The notes: generated from the letters alone by a model not told the origin. A stretch of DNA of 64,000 nt from Clostridiales bacterium (GCA_021204045.1 JAJQAA010000006.1:1-64000), one strand, 5' to 3'; shown: positions 15,867 to 24,254, counted from the first letter of the stretch. Program-made: numbers and translations.

Positions 15867-16727
15867 TCACCAGCGCAGCGCGGAAAGCCACGCCGTAACT
15901 TTTTCCTCGCGCTCTTTTCTGCTCTCGCGTTCTTTCCTGTCCTCGCGTTCTTTTCTGCTCTCATATTCTTTCCCGCCACCGCATGCGGCAGGAGCTGCCA
16001 GCGTCAGATTCTGTCGATCCTCCCCCGGCTCCCAGGCTCCCAGCGAAATCTCATCCAGAATCTTTCCGTCCTCCAGATATAAGATCCGCGATCCCCGGAT
16101 GGCTGCCCGCACATCGTGGGTTACCATTAAAATCGTCTGCCCCGCGCGGCCAAGTCCCGACAAAAGGTCCAGAACCTCCTCGCTGTTGCTTTTATTGAGC
16201 GCGCCGGTTGGCTCGTCGGCAAAAAGGATCGCCGGTCCGGCAATCATCGCGCGCGCGATGGCAGCTCGCTGCGCCTCCCCGCCGGAAACCTCCGCGGGGA
16301 ACCGGTTCTTTGCTCCGTTCACACCCATCCGGTCCAGCAGTTCCTCCGCTTTCGCGGCAACAGCCTCTGGCTCATCCTTCTTTGCAACGTAACCAGCCAC
16401 TGCTACATTTTCAAACAGCATCAGGTTGCTGACCAGATGAGGCTGCTGAAAAACGAAGCCAAATTCCCTCGCCCGCAGCGTGGCAAGCTCTTTTTCGGAA
16501 CAGGCGCTGATTTCTTTCCCTGCATATGTAACGGACCCTCCCGAGACGCGATCCATACAGCTGAGCGCGTACAGCAGCGTCGATTTCCCGGCTCCCGAGG
16601 CCCCCATGATCACGGTGAACTCTCCCCGAAAAATATCAACCGACACCCCGTCCAGCACCTTTGTTTCCTTATCTCCCCGGCGAAATGTTTTTTCTATTTT
16701 CACGCCGCCCAGTAAACTCTCTTTCAT
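15867..16727 (-). CDS. MacB/LolD-type ABC transporter ATP-binding protein
   Basis: The 286-residue ATPase has Walker A GASGAGKST near residue 42, Q-loop FVFQQPHL, signature VSGGEAQRAAIARAMI near 146, Walker B ILFADEPTGALN and the switch His in MVTHDVR, as in the MacB/LolD class that works with FtsX-type permeases. The C-terminus is unusual: after the normal end it carries a charged tail of RKERED and RKERES repeats (residues about 255-277) encoded by three 18-bp units at about 15900-15965. The start overlaps the stop of the upstream ligase gene by 4 bp, so the genes are translationally coupled. Its permease starts 38 nt downstream. Confidence 0.9.
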   Translation of the reverse strand: MKESLLGGVKIEKTFRRGDKETKVLDGVSVDIFRGEFTVIMGASGAGKSTLLYALSCMDRVSGGSVTYAGKEISACSEKELATLRAREFGFVFQQPHLVSNLMLFENVAVAGYVAKKDEPEAVAAKAEELLDRMGVNGAKNRFPAEVSGGEAQRAAIARAMIAGPAILFADEPTGALNKSNSEEVLDLLSGLGRAGQTILMVTHDVRAAIRGSRILYLEDGKILDEISLGAWEPGEDRQNLTLAAPAACGGGKEYESRKEREDRKERESRKEREEKVTAWLSALRW

Positions 16728-18091
16728 GCGATTTTTCCCTTCTCATTCTCGCTGATGATCAGCCGTTTCTTGCCGGTTTTCGGGTCCGCCCTGATTTCCT
16801 CCACAAAATTTACATAAAACTGCACATAATCAAGCCTCTTCTCGCGCAGGATTCTTTTCATCTGCCGCTGCATTTCTTTCCGGATCGGCTCCTGATATTC
16901 CGGCGCGACGATTTCCGCGTCCATCTCAAAGGCGTCCCGCCCAAGCTGCCGGAACTGGTAATCCTTCAGCCCTTCGATGCAGAACCCTTCGATCGCCAGC
17001 GGATGCAGGAATTCCTCATGGCCGCTGCCGTCATCAAACCACAGAACATCCTCATCCCGGCCTACCAGCCCGGTCGCAATCCGGAAAGGGTATTTCCCGT
17101 GTTCCGGCGCTTCCTCTATCTGCAGATGATCCGTAATCTCATAGCGGATCAGCGGCTGCGCGAAATTATAGAGACTGGTGAGGTACATTTTCCCGTTTTC
17201 CGTTTCGATCACGTTCATATCATCAAACAAAAGCATTCCGCCCGAGATATGGGTTTCCACGCCGAGCGCCAGGGATTCGCTTGCTGCGTAAATGTTGATC
17301 ACATCCGCCTGAAATACTTTCTCAAAATAATTCCGCAGGCAGCCATCCAGCGGCTCCCCGCAGGAAATCACCCGGATGACGTCCAGCTTCACCTGCCCCC
17401 TGGAAAGCAGCTCCCCCAGAATCTTGATCGCGGACGGATAACCGATGATGATATTGGGCGCAAACTCCCGCAGCTTCTTTATCCATTCCTGCAAAGGGGC
17501 GTTAATATCCAGATACAGCTGCCTTGCCCCTACGCCGTCAATCCCGTCGCCCACCGCCATCGCTCCGCCGTAACGCCCGTCGGTCGCCGCGATGTATACG
17601 ATCCGCGGGCGTTTCAGCAGCAGTCTCACAATCTCTCCCATCGACATATCCCACAGAGCCGCGCGGATGATGCCCAGCAGCATGTCGCTCCACGCCGCCT
17701 CGTCATAAACAAAATATCCCGGTTTTCCGGTGCTTCCCGAGGAATGCACCACATGGTATTTTCCAAGATACGGTTTCCGGTTCACCGCCTCCCGTTCATC
17801 AAACGCCCGTATCTCATCCTGCGTCAGACCGGGAACCGTGACCAGCTCATCAAAATGAGCCAAAAGCCGTTCTTTGCTGATGGAAGGGAAGCAGGACAGC
17901 GGCAGCGTTTCCAGATCCGTTTCGTTTATACCGGCCTGTTCAAAGCTCTTTTTGTAATACGCGGAATGATGATAAGCATATCGCAGCATCCGGCGCAGCT
18001 TCTGATTCTGAAGCCTGGCCATTTCGCTTTTGCTTTTCTTTTCATTCTTTTTCAGCTGGTACAGCCGCCACAGAGTTTTTATCACATTCAT
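16724..18091 (-). CDS. PaaK/CapK-like adenylate-forming enzyme
   Basis: The 455-residue protein resembles phenylacetate-CoA ligase and the related CapK group of the ANL superfamily, which activate a carboxylic acid with ATP and may pass it to CoA or another acceptor. Visible marks are the glycine-rich nucleotide loop HSSGSTGKPGYF near residue 115, the IYAASESL segment that corresponds to the adenine-binding motif, and LIRYEITDHLQ with the conserved acidic residue. The start overlaps the stop of the hydrolase gene by 4 bp and its own stop overlaps the next start by 4 bp. Coupling with an amide hydrolase and an exporter suggests synthesis or turnover of an acylated molecule; the substrate is not known. 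Confidence 0.85.
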   Translation of the reverse strand: MNVIKTLWRLYQLKKNEKKSKSEMARLQNQKLRRMLRYAYHHSAYYKKSFEQAGINETDLETLPLSCFPSISKERLLAHFDELVTVPGLTQDEIRAFDEREAVNRKPYLGKYHVVHSSGSTGKPGYFVYDEAAWSDMLLGIIRAALWDMSMGEIVRLLLKRPRIVYIAATDGRYGGAMAVGDGIDGVGARQLYLDINAPLQEWIKKLREFAPNIIIGYPSAIKILGELLSRGQVKLDVIRVISCGEPLDGCLRNYFEKVFQADVINIYAASESLALGVETHISGGMLLFDDMNVIETENGKMYLTSLYNFAQPLIRYEITDHLQIEEAPEHGKYPFRIATGLVGRDEDVLWFDDGSGHEEFLHPLAIEGFCIEGLKDYQFRQLGRDAFEMDAEIVAPEYQEPIRKEMQRQMKRILREKRLDYVQFYVNFVEEIRADPKTGKKRLIISENEKGKIA

Positions 18092-19203
18092 CTGCCGCTC
18101 CCTCCTATCCGAACGGTATAACCTGTTCCATAATTTTCTCTGTGATGGTACCGGGCGATCCCGTCAGTCAGGTCAAACACAACGCTCCACTCCGTGGACT
18201 CAAATTCGTTAAAATTCTTTTTGCTCACGCTGCTCAACGCGTCGCGCATATCCTCCATCGTAAAGCTATCCTGTCCGGACAGCGTCTTCTCCAGAATTTC
18301 GTACCGCGTATGAGACTGGCTGGTTCCGATTCCATATTTCTCACCTTCCGCGAGATAAAAATTCGTGACAATGGGCGTCTCCGTTACAACCATCTCGTTA
18401 TCTACGTATTCCACTGCTACGCTTCTCCCGCCGCGGTCCGCGATCGCGAAATGCACCATCATTCCCATCGAACTGTGCATGTCATACTGCTCAAGAAGCT
18501 CCAGCGCCTCTTTTACATCCGCCGCCTGATTGAGCAAGAGCCGGATGGCCGTCGTTGTGGTAATGTCCGGTTTTTCCGTGTTCTGGTCGATCGTGTCGGA
18601 ATCCTGGATCATATTGACCGATACCGCAAGCCCCGCTTCGTTCATGCCGTCCAACGGCGCGTACAGGGCGATCAGCGCCTGAATCGAATCGGACAGCCGT
18701 TTTACCGGGACGCCCGACTGATCAATAAAATCACGGTTAACCGTGGAGATGGACGCGTAGCCGTCCTCCGGCGTGGACAATACAATCAACGCGTCGCAGG
18801 CGTTCCAGTCAAAATTCCGCCCAAACAGCGCTTCCCCATTTTCACCAGCCGCCGCCAGCGTACTGCAGCCGAACGGATTGTTTCCAAACAGAAGGCCCAG
18901 AACGTCATCCCCCAGGCTGTCCGCCAGAAAACGGATCACATCACGATCGCTCGAAGCGCCTCCCTGCGCCAGAAAACGTGCAAACCCATCGTTTCCCGCA
19001 AACGCCACCACGGACAGCCCGTCCTCAAGTTTTACGATCTGTTCACCCGGTTCCACAACGACTGTGTTTTCGTCCTGATTTTCCGTTTCTATCCCCGCCA
19101 CCTCCTCATCGGAAGAACCGGTATCCGCCGCCCGGCATCCTGCAGGCAGAACTGCCAGCACGCAGATTGCCAGAAGGGCGGACGCCATTTTTCGATGTTT
19201 CAT
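18088..19203 (-). CDS. Ntn-hydrolase lipoprotein (C45 / linear amide C-N hydrolase type)
   Basis: The 371-residue protein belongs to the Ntn-hydrolase group that contains acyl-CoA:6-aminopenicillanate acyltransferase and choloylglycine hydrolases, which make or break amide bonds. The likely nucleophile is Cys113 in NPFGCST, followed by GRNFDWNACDA with the conserved Arg and Asp, and later GLAVSVNM and RLLLNQA. A signal peptide with lipobox LPAGC (Cys23) would tether it outside the cell. GGAAAGGAGC upstream fixes the ATG at 19203. It leads a four-gene operon with a PaaK-like enzyme and an ABC exporter, and is divergent from a LysR gene. The substrate could be an N-acyl amino acid, a bile-salt-like amide or a beta-lactam; none is shown. 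Confidence 0.85.
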   Translation of the reverse strand: MKHRKMASALLAICVLAVLPAGCRAADTGSSDEEVAGIETENQDENTVVVEPGEQIVKLEDGLSVVAFAGNDGFARFLAQGGASSDRDVIRFLADSLGDDVLGLLFGNNPFGCSTLAAAGENGEALFGRNFDWNACDALIVLSTPEDGYASISTVNRDFIDQSGVPVKRLSDSIQALIALYAPLDGMNEAGLAVSVNMIQDSDTIDQNTEKPDITTTTAIRLLLNQAADVKEALELLEQYDMHSSMGMMVHFAIADRGGRSVAVEYVDNEMVVTETPIVTNFYLAEGEKYGIGTSQSHTRYEILEKTLSGQDSFTMEDMRDALSSVSKKNFNEFESTEWSVVFDLTDGIARYHHRENYGTGYTVRIGGSGR

Positions 19204-19299
19204 AAAAGCTGCTCCTTTCCGCAGTCTCAATTTCCATAGTCTTAATTTCCGCAAATCATATATCATTCATGCACACTCCCGTTGTTTCCTGTCGTTTTC

Positions 19300-19340
19300 A
19301 TTATATCCTTTCCCTGTTTTTATAGCAAATACCTGGTTTG
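19300..19340 (-). promoter_or_regulatory. Promoter and LysR-type box of the hydrolase-ligase-exporter operon
   Basis: On the minus strand TTGCTA (19323-19328) and TATAAT (19300-19305) are 17 nt apart. The palindrome CAAATACCTGGTTTG (19326-19340) overlaps the -35. It matches the one at 13444-13458 in position and sequence and lies next to the divergent LysR gene. Confidence 0.68.
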
Positions 19341-19355
19341 AATTGTCAGATATGC

Positions 19356-19384
19356 TTGACAGCTATAGATATATGTTGTACCAT
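19356..19384 (+). promoter_or_regulatory. Probable promoter of the LysR gene
   Basis: TTGACA (19356-19361) with a weaker TACCAT (19379-19384) 17 nt later lies 120 nt ahead of the LysR start. It is only 15 bp from the LysR-type box at 19326-19340, so binding there could also autoregulate the gene. Confidence 0.5.
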
Positions 19385-19505
19385 AATAATGATGACAGGA
19401 TCCCCCAATAGCATCATCGACTTTTTGATCGTCAGGATTCATCCTGCAGAAACACAGCCAATTTAACAGGATACCCGCAGATGAGAACAAAAGGAGAAAT
19501 CAGAA

Positions 19506-20381
19506 ATGGAGCTGAGAGTTTTACAATATTTCCTCGCGGTCACGCGGGAACAGAGCATCCTCGGCGCAGCCGAATCCCTGCACCTTTCCCAGCCGACGCT
19601 CTCCCGGCAGATCAGGGATATGGAAGAGGAACTGGGCAAGCAATTGTTCATCCGCAGCAACAGGAAAATCACGCTGACCGAGGAGGGGATGATCCTTCGC
19701 AAACGGGCGGAAGAAATCATGGAGCTGGTCCGGAAAACAGAAGACGAAATCGCGATGTCCGACCAGACCATCGCCGGGGATATTCACATCGGGGCAGGAG
19801 AAACAGACGGGATCCGTTTCCTCGCAAAGGCGGCTCAGTCTCTGCAGGAAGAGTACCCTCTCGTCCATTTTCACATTGTCAGTGGGGATAGAGTGAGCGT
19901 GACCGAAGATCTGGAACGCGGGCTTCTTGATTTCGGCCTGCTTTTCGGCGAGATCGATTCCTCAAAATATGATTGTCTGGAAGTGCCGTTCACAGACAGC
20001 TTTGGCGTCCTCATGCGCCGGGATGACCCGCTGGCCACAAAAGAACTCATCCGGCCGGAAGATCTGTGGGACAAACCGCTGATTGTCTCGCGCCAGTCCC
20101 TCCACGACAACAACCTGTCGCAGCTTCTGCATTGCAGCCAGGAAAAGATCCATGTCGCGGCAACCTACAACCTGCTGTTCAACGGTTCCATTATGGCAGA
20201 AGAAGGGATGGGCTATGCCATCTGCTTTGATCATATCATCAATGTCTCCGGCGACAGCTGCCTGTGCTACCGCCCACTGGCCGGCTCCTTCGATCTGCAT
20301 ATGCACATCGTCTGGAAAAAATACCAGGTGTTTACCAGGGCGGCGGAAAAATTTCTGCAGGCGATACGCAGGACCATCTGA
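19506..20381 (+). CDS. LysR-family transcriptional regulator
   Basis: The 291-residue protein has the LysR winged helix-turn-helix at residues 1-60 (ESLHLSQPTLSRQIRDMEEE is the recognition part) and a periplasmic-binding-like effector domain from about 90. AAAAGGAG precedes the ATG at 19506. It is divergent from the operon of hydrolase, ligase and ABC exporter, the classic LysR arrangement, and a CAA-N9-TTG palindrome sits in the shared intergenic region. The same palindrome occurs at the next minus-strand operon promoter (13444), so it may control both. The inducer is unknown. Confidence 0.92.
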   Translation: MELRVLQYFLAVTREQSILGAAESLHLSQPTLSRQIRDMEEELGKQLFIRSNRKITLTEEGMILRKRAEEIMELVRKTEDEIAMSDQTIAGDIHIGAGETDGIRFLAKAAQSLQEEYPLVHFHIVSGDRVSVTEDLERGLLDFGLLFGEIDSSKYDCLEVPFTDSFGVLMRRDDPLATKELIRPEDLWDKPLIVSRQSLHDNNLSQLLHCSQEKIHVAATYNLLFNGSIMAEEGMGYAICFDHIINVSGDSCLCYRPLAGSFDLHMHIVWKKYQVFTRAAEKFLQAIRRTI

Positions 20382-20460
20382 ATTCGCTATAAGAATTGGG
20401 TTCTGTTTTTTGTGGTTACAAGATGGGAAAGAGTGCGATATAATAGATAAAAATAAAAGC

Positions 20461-21534
20461 CGAAAAAGCAGCAATACCACATTTGATAGCCTTTCAACAA
20501 AATATAGCTTTAATGGATTTGCCTTCACAAAGCTTAGATCAGTTTATCGCCAAAGGACAAGGAAAGAGCTTGTTGAAACAGATTTTGCTTCTTTTGGTTT
20601 AGTTGACGAGAATGGTATGCTGACAAATGCCGGTGCTTTACTTGCAGATGAATCTCCTATACGGCACTCACGGTTGTTCTGTACTCGCTGGTATGGATTA
20701 GATAAGGCTTCCGACGTTATGGAAGCTTTAGACGATAAGGAGATCAGTGGTAGCCTTATCACACTTTTACAAGCAGGCGAGGAATTTGTCAAAAATAATA
20801 CGAAGAAACGATGGAAAAAGACAGGCACTGGGCGAATTGAAATGCCCGAATATCCCGAGCGGGCGGTATTGGAGTGTATCGTGAACGGTTTAATTCACCG
20901 CGATTATTTAATACTCGGCAGTGAAGTCCATATTGATATTTTCGATGATAGAATAGAAATCACTTCACCCGGTGGTATGCTCGATGGCTCTGCGGTTTAA
21001 AATTTGGACACTGATAATATCATTTCCCAGCGACGCAACCCCGTAATTGCTGATGTTTTCAGCCGTATGAACTACATGGAGCGTCGTGGAAGCGGATTCA
21101 AAAAAATTAAGGATGATTATCACCATGCAATCAATTATCGTTCCGAAGTAGAACCGAAGTTTTATTCGAATGTTTCCACATTCAAGGTCACGCTATATAA
21201 CTTAAATTACAATGTGCCGGTTGAAAATGTGTTAATCAACACGGATAACATGTCAATTGAGGACGAAAAAGTGTTAATCGCCGCCCAAAACCTTTCAATG
21301 CAAATGGCCATTGACAGTTTAAACGCAAATAAAAATACTAAGGCAAATGCGAAAAAGCTATTTGCAAATATGAAATTTGACGGTATATTTGGACGCACAG
21401 ACATAATGGAAATCACAGGTCTTTCCATTACATCTGCCGGGAATCTATTAATCAACCTAAAAAATGCAGATTTGATTGCCCCCGTTAGTGGACACGGAAA
21501 CGGTAAATATATATTCATGGAGCCGAAGGAATAA
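20461..21534 (+). pseudogene. Remnant of a Schlafen AlbA_2 / RecG-like ATP-binding protein
   Basis: Two stretches in the same frame, 20461-20997 and 21001-21534, together match the C-terminal two thirds of the AlbA_2-domain proteins often labelled RecG-like regulators: GRIEMPEYPERAVLECIVNG, the GHKL-like LIHRDYLILGSEVHIDIFDD and YMERRGSGFKKI. An in-frame TAA at 20998-21000 interrupts the conserved GGMLDGSAV / NLDTDNI junction, where a single base change would restore reading. The N-terminal AlbA_2 domain is missing; the homology starts just after the LysR gene without a start codon. It is AT-richer than its neighbours and probably a decayed acquired gene. Confidence 0.82.
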
Positions 21535-21603
21535 ATTTTATACCTCAAAAAATTCTCTCAAAATATAAAGCCCGAACGAAACATCAAAATAAGGATAAAA
21601 ATT

Positions 21604-21882
21604 ATGATATATCCGTTTATGACATTGGATGATGAGACTGAGATTGTTCATTCTGAAGCCTACAATGATAATGGTACCGAAACTGTGAAGGTTTACTTTG
21701 AAAAACCTGTGTATGGCGGTTTCCATTCTGCAGAATGCTACCTTCCTTCTTACGAATGGAAAAATATTGAAGGATTTTCGCCTGAACGAATTCAAGCGCT
21801 TCAGGAATTCCTGGAATCCGTCGCACATATCGTAATCCGGCTGGCCAGAGAAGGAGGATTTGATAATGCCGCAAATTTTTAA
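21604..21882 (+). CDS. Small conserved protein of unknown function
   Basis: The 92-residue acidic protein begins MIYPFMTLDDETEIVHSE and has EAYNDNGTETVKVYFEKPV followed by a helical C-terminus ending GGFDNAANF. Similar short proteins occur near toxin-antitoxin or mobile regions in Clostridia, but I cannot assign a function. A moderate AAGGAT lies 8 nt upstream of the ATG. It sits between a decayed gene and a truncated toxin, within an AT-rich accessory patch. Confidence 0.6.
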   Translation: MIYPFMTLDDETEIVHSEAYNDNGTETVKVYFEKPVYGGFHSAECYLPSYEWKNIEGFSPERIQALQEFLESVAHIVIRLAREGGFDNAANF

Positions 21883-21919
21883 CGCTATATCCATAGCAAA
21901 AAAGGATGTATCAATAAGG

Positions 21920-22003
21920 TCACAGTGACACAAAAAAGTCAGGCCAGTTGCCCAGCAGGTAGTCCTTTTTGAATCTGGTAGTCCAAACAATGTCACGATT
22001 CAT
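21920..22003 (-). pseudogene. Truncated YafQ/RelE-type toxin
   Basis: Only 27 codons remain: the start reads MNRDIVWTTRFKKDYL, which matches the N-terminus of YafQ/RelE-family mRNA interferases, then the frame ends at a TGA. The normal toxin has about 90 residues, so the catalytic C-terminus is lost. The ATG overlaps the stop of the antitoxin gene (ATGA), the usual coupling in dinJ-yafQ loci. The downstream sequence shows no continuation in another frame. Confidence 0.72.
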
Positions 22004-22278
22004 CTTTTCAGCTCCTGGAGGGCTTCTTCTACGTCAGAATAATGCTTCACACTGGGGTCATGTGCGATGCGCTCCGCTTCCAGCATGGCAGCAATCGTCT
22101 CCTTGTTGGGCTGATCATCGAGCCGCACATCGAATGGGAACCCACCGACACGAAGGAACTGGCACAGAAAAACATTGATTGCGGTGGTCAGGTTTACACC
22201 CAACTCTCCATACAAAGCTTCACACTGCTTCTTGATGTCACTATCCATGCGGACACCGAAATTTGTCGAATTAGCCAT
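22000..22278 (-). CDS. RelB/DinJ-family antitoxin
   Basis: The 92-residue protein has the ribbon-helix-helix start of RelB/DinJ antitoxins (NFGVRMDSDIKKQCEALYGE, then LTTAINVFLCQFLRVGGFPF) and an acidic toxin-binding C-terminus. It would bind DNA at its own promoter and neutralise a RelE/YafQ toxin. AAAGGAGC precedes the ATG. The partner toxin gene directly downstream is cut to 27 codons, leaving this as an orphan antitoxin. Confidence 0.85.
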   Translation of the reverse strand: MANSTNFGVRMDSDIKKQCEALYGELGVNLTTAINVFLCQFLRVGGFPFDVRLDDQPNKETIAAMLEAERIAHDPSVKHYSDVEEALQELKR

Positions 22279-22315
22279 CAGAAATCAGCTCCTTTCACAT
22301 TTGAGCGTTGACCTT

Positions 22316-22444
22316 TCACCGCTTCAACGAGGTTTTCTCTTCGTTGCTGTCTTTCAATATCAGGAACGCGCCCGGATCCACTGTCAGCGTAATCCGCACT
22401 CCGTCGATTTCCGTTTTCCACACAAATGGCTCCACTTCCAATAC
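22316..22444 (-). pseudogene. Possible 3' fragment of a lost gene
   Basis: A 42-codon open stretch reading EVEPFVWKTEIDGVRI and VDPGAFLILKDSN has protein-like composition, resembling a beta-rich C-terminal domain, but begins after a stop and has no start codon or ribosome binding site. It may be the tail of a gene removed by rearrangement. The overlapping alternative frame is also open, so this call is weak. Apart from this the stretch 22279-22484 holds nothing recognisable. Confidence 0.28.
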
Positions 22445-22484
22445 CTACCGTAAAATATTCCTGAATTTCTCCGGCGAACTCGCA

Positions 22485-23222
22485 TCAATACCAGCCTTTT
22501 CTGAACTTTGGCTCATAGCCTCCGTCTTCACCTGTTCCATCACAGGAGATCATCTTAAAGCCATGCTTTTCACACCATTCGGATACATAGTAATCGATAT
22601 CAAAATCCTCTACAACCGGTTGATAGTAGTCATCACATGTGCAGTATTCTTCAAATTCACCATCGAGATACTCTCTGAGATCTCTTTCAAAGTATTGATG
22701 GATTGCTTCCCTTGTCATAAATGGATTTTTCTTCAACAGCAGCGACAGATTCCCCTCCGAAATAGCATCCTCACAAGGAGACAGGATAAGTTCTGCCTGA
22801 TAATAGCAGTCCACAGTTCCGTTTCCTTCATCCCAAACTGCTACTCCTTTCCATGTACACACAAACTCTTCCGCGAAGAATTGCGAGAGTCCCTCTAGAT
22901 TTCTTTCCTTCCAGCTGTTCTTATTTTCTTTCGAATACAGGTTTAAAAAGATTGCAGAAAGATAATCCGCTGTTTTCTTGTTCAGGGAGCATTTTCTCTG
23001 TATCAGCTTCGAGAGTGAAATAGTGTCACCGCCCGGTTCGATTTCATTTTGCACATCATTCACAAGCGCATATAGGATCAGACCTGCGGCTTTCCTGTCT
23101 GTTTTCTCACTCTGCAACAGTTCCTGATATACTTTATACGGCTCCTCCGTGAGATAAACCAATCCATTCCGGTCAATGATTTCCTTCAGTTTCGCTGTTA
23201 TTTTCCCTATACTTTCTACCAT
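22485..23222 (-). CDS. Hypothetical protein, acidic with Cys-rich C-terminus
   Basis: The 245-residue soluble protein is not recognised. It is mainly helical in its first 130 residues (KITAKLKEIIDRNG, KVYQELLQSEKTDRKAAG) and becomes very acidic and aromatic near the end (EEYCTCDDYYQPVVEDFDID), with four cysteines in the last 60 residues. GAGAGGAAG lies 7 nt before the ATG at 23222, which fixes this start over the longer in-frame start at 23336. The gene just upstream ends two bases before, so the two may be coupled. It lies in an accessory patch next to toxin-antitoxin remnants, so a role in defence or immunity is possible but unsupported. Confidence 0.6.
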   Translation of the reverse strand: MVESIGKITAKLKEIIDRNGLVYLTEEPYKVYQELLQSEKTDRKAAGLILYALVNDVQNEIEPGGDTISLSKLIQRKCSLNKKTADYLSAIFLNLYSKENKNSWKERNLEGLSQFFAEEFVCTWKGVAVWDEGNGTVDCYYQAELILSPCEDAISEGNLSLLLKKNPFMTREAIHQYFERDLREYLDGEFEEYCTCDDYYQPVVEDFDIDYYVSEWCEKHGFKMISCDGTGEDGGYEPKFRKGWY

Positions 23223-23223
23223 A

Positions 23224-23454
23224 TCAATCTTCCTCTCTCGTAAATGTTCCCACCTTTCCGGAAACATAAGCCTTAACCACATCATAGGCCGAACGTCTGG
23301 CGCCGGTTTTTTCGATAATCCGAACCCGATCCTCAAAATCTGTGTAACAGGCCAGAATCACTTTCAGCATAACTGACGTACTTTCCAAACGCATAACATT
23401 CTGATAAATTTTGTCCCTTTCATCCAGCAAACAATCCTTTCGTCCAAATTCCAC
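23224..23454 (-). CDS. Short hypothetical protein, perhaps a fragment
   Basis: A 76-codon frame starting at a GTG (23454) encodes a helical sequence, DERDKIYQNVMRLESTS and EDRVRIIEKTGARRSAYDVVK, ending two bases before the next start codon. The close junction argues for translation, but no clear ribosome binding site precedes the GTG, so it may be the 3' end of a gene that lost its beginning. Between 23455 and 23633 I see no convincing gene. Confidence 0.4.
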   Translation of the reverse strand: MEFGRKDCLLDERDKIYQNVMRLESTSVMLKVILACYTDFEDRVRIIEKTGARRSAYDVVKAYVSGKVGTFTREED

Positions 23455-23633
23455 CCTGTTTTGGACAAAACAGCAAACAGATGGACGATAATTTTCAAAT
23501 TTGTACGCGAAGCGGGCGAGATTGCGAATGAGGGATAGCGGCTGTAAATGGTAACCTGAACAGGATTATTGGAAACTTCTGCAACCCGGCAATTTTTACC
23601 CCCTTTGTTTCTCCTCTTCCTTTTCTCTCCCAA

Positions 23634-24188
23634 CTAAATCCCCCATTCTTCCCGCTCCGCAAGATCCGCATACGCCCTCATCGCATTTTCATTCCGGCTG
23701 TAAGCATTCCGCTCCCGCTGCTGCCGCCGGTAATCCGCCAGCTTTTCCTCATACCCGGCGCGTTTCTCGCGGTAAAATCCAAACCTTCCCCAGAAACGCA
23801 CCCATCCGCTCAGTTTCGCCGGTTTCGCCTGTGGATGAGGATGAGGATTGGGCGGAATCAGCGGCGTGACCTCCGAGTTTTCTCCCTCGCCGACAAGCAC
23901 CGCCCGGAGCGGATTCTCCGACCGGAAACTGGAACCGATCTCGCCGTAAGCCAGATTATGGATCACATGGCTGACCGTCGCCTCCAGATTGGAAGCGTTG
24001 ACCTCAATTCCGTACCGCTCCCCGTAGGGCTTTCCCTCGACCAGCAGACGCGAGAGGACGCGTTCCACGCCATCCTTTGTAATCCGGTATTCCGGAGTTC
24101 CATCTCCAAAAAGCCGGATAAATTCCTCGCTGATCCGGGTGTAATCTCCCGCTTTGTACTCGCGCAGTACCATTCCCGGCTTTGGCAT
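23634..24188 (-). CDS. Hypothetical protein downstream of the RsbW-like gene
   Basis: The 184-residue protein is not recognised. The N-terminal 100 residues look like a compact domain (RITKDGVERVLSRLLVEGK, NLEATVSHVIHNLAYGEIG), followed by a Pro/His-rich hinge (PPNPHPHPQAKP) and a positively charged helical tail with many Arg, Tyr and Glu residues. GAGGGGAGGG lies upstream of the ATG. It is the last gene of the co-directional signalling block and follows the RsbW-like gene by 66 nt, so it may be part of that pathway. Confidence 0.6.
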   Translation of the reverse strand: MPKPGMVLREYKAGDYTRISEEFIRLFGDGTPEYRITKDGVERVLSRLLVEGKPYGERYGIEVNASNLEATVSHVIHNLAYGEIGSSFRSENPLRAVLVGEGENSEVTPLIPPNPHPHPQAKPAKLSGWVRFWGRFGFYREKRAGYEEKLADYRRQQRERNAYSRNENAMRAYADLAEREEWGI

Positions 24189-24254
24189 ACTGATTTTTCC
24201 CTCCCCTCGTCTCCGTATTCTGCGAAACCCGACGTCGCTAAAACGTCTCGTCTT

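Noticed and set aside
15830-15979. N-terminal extension of the MacB-like permease with Lys/Arg repeats
   Set aside because: AAGGAGG lies just ahead of the ATG at 15829, and the extension is a repeat overlapping the ATPase gene.
16661-18121. Long plus-strand frame opposite the PaaK-like gene
   Set aside because: It is the antisense of a well-supported enzyme gene, is rich in His, Arg and Pro as such shadows are, and has no ribosome binding site.
21538-21996. Minus-strand frame of 152 codons after the antitoxin
   Set aside because: It is in a different frame from the RelE/YafQ start at 22003 and is antisense to the better plus-strand gene at 21604-21882.
23364-23633. Minus-strand frame of 89 codons upstream of the unknown genes
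   Set aside because: No ribosome binding site and poor protein-like composition; it overlaps a frame that joins better with the next gene.
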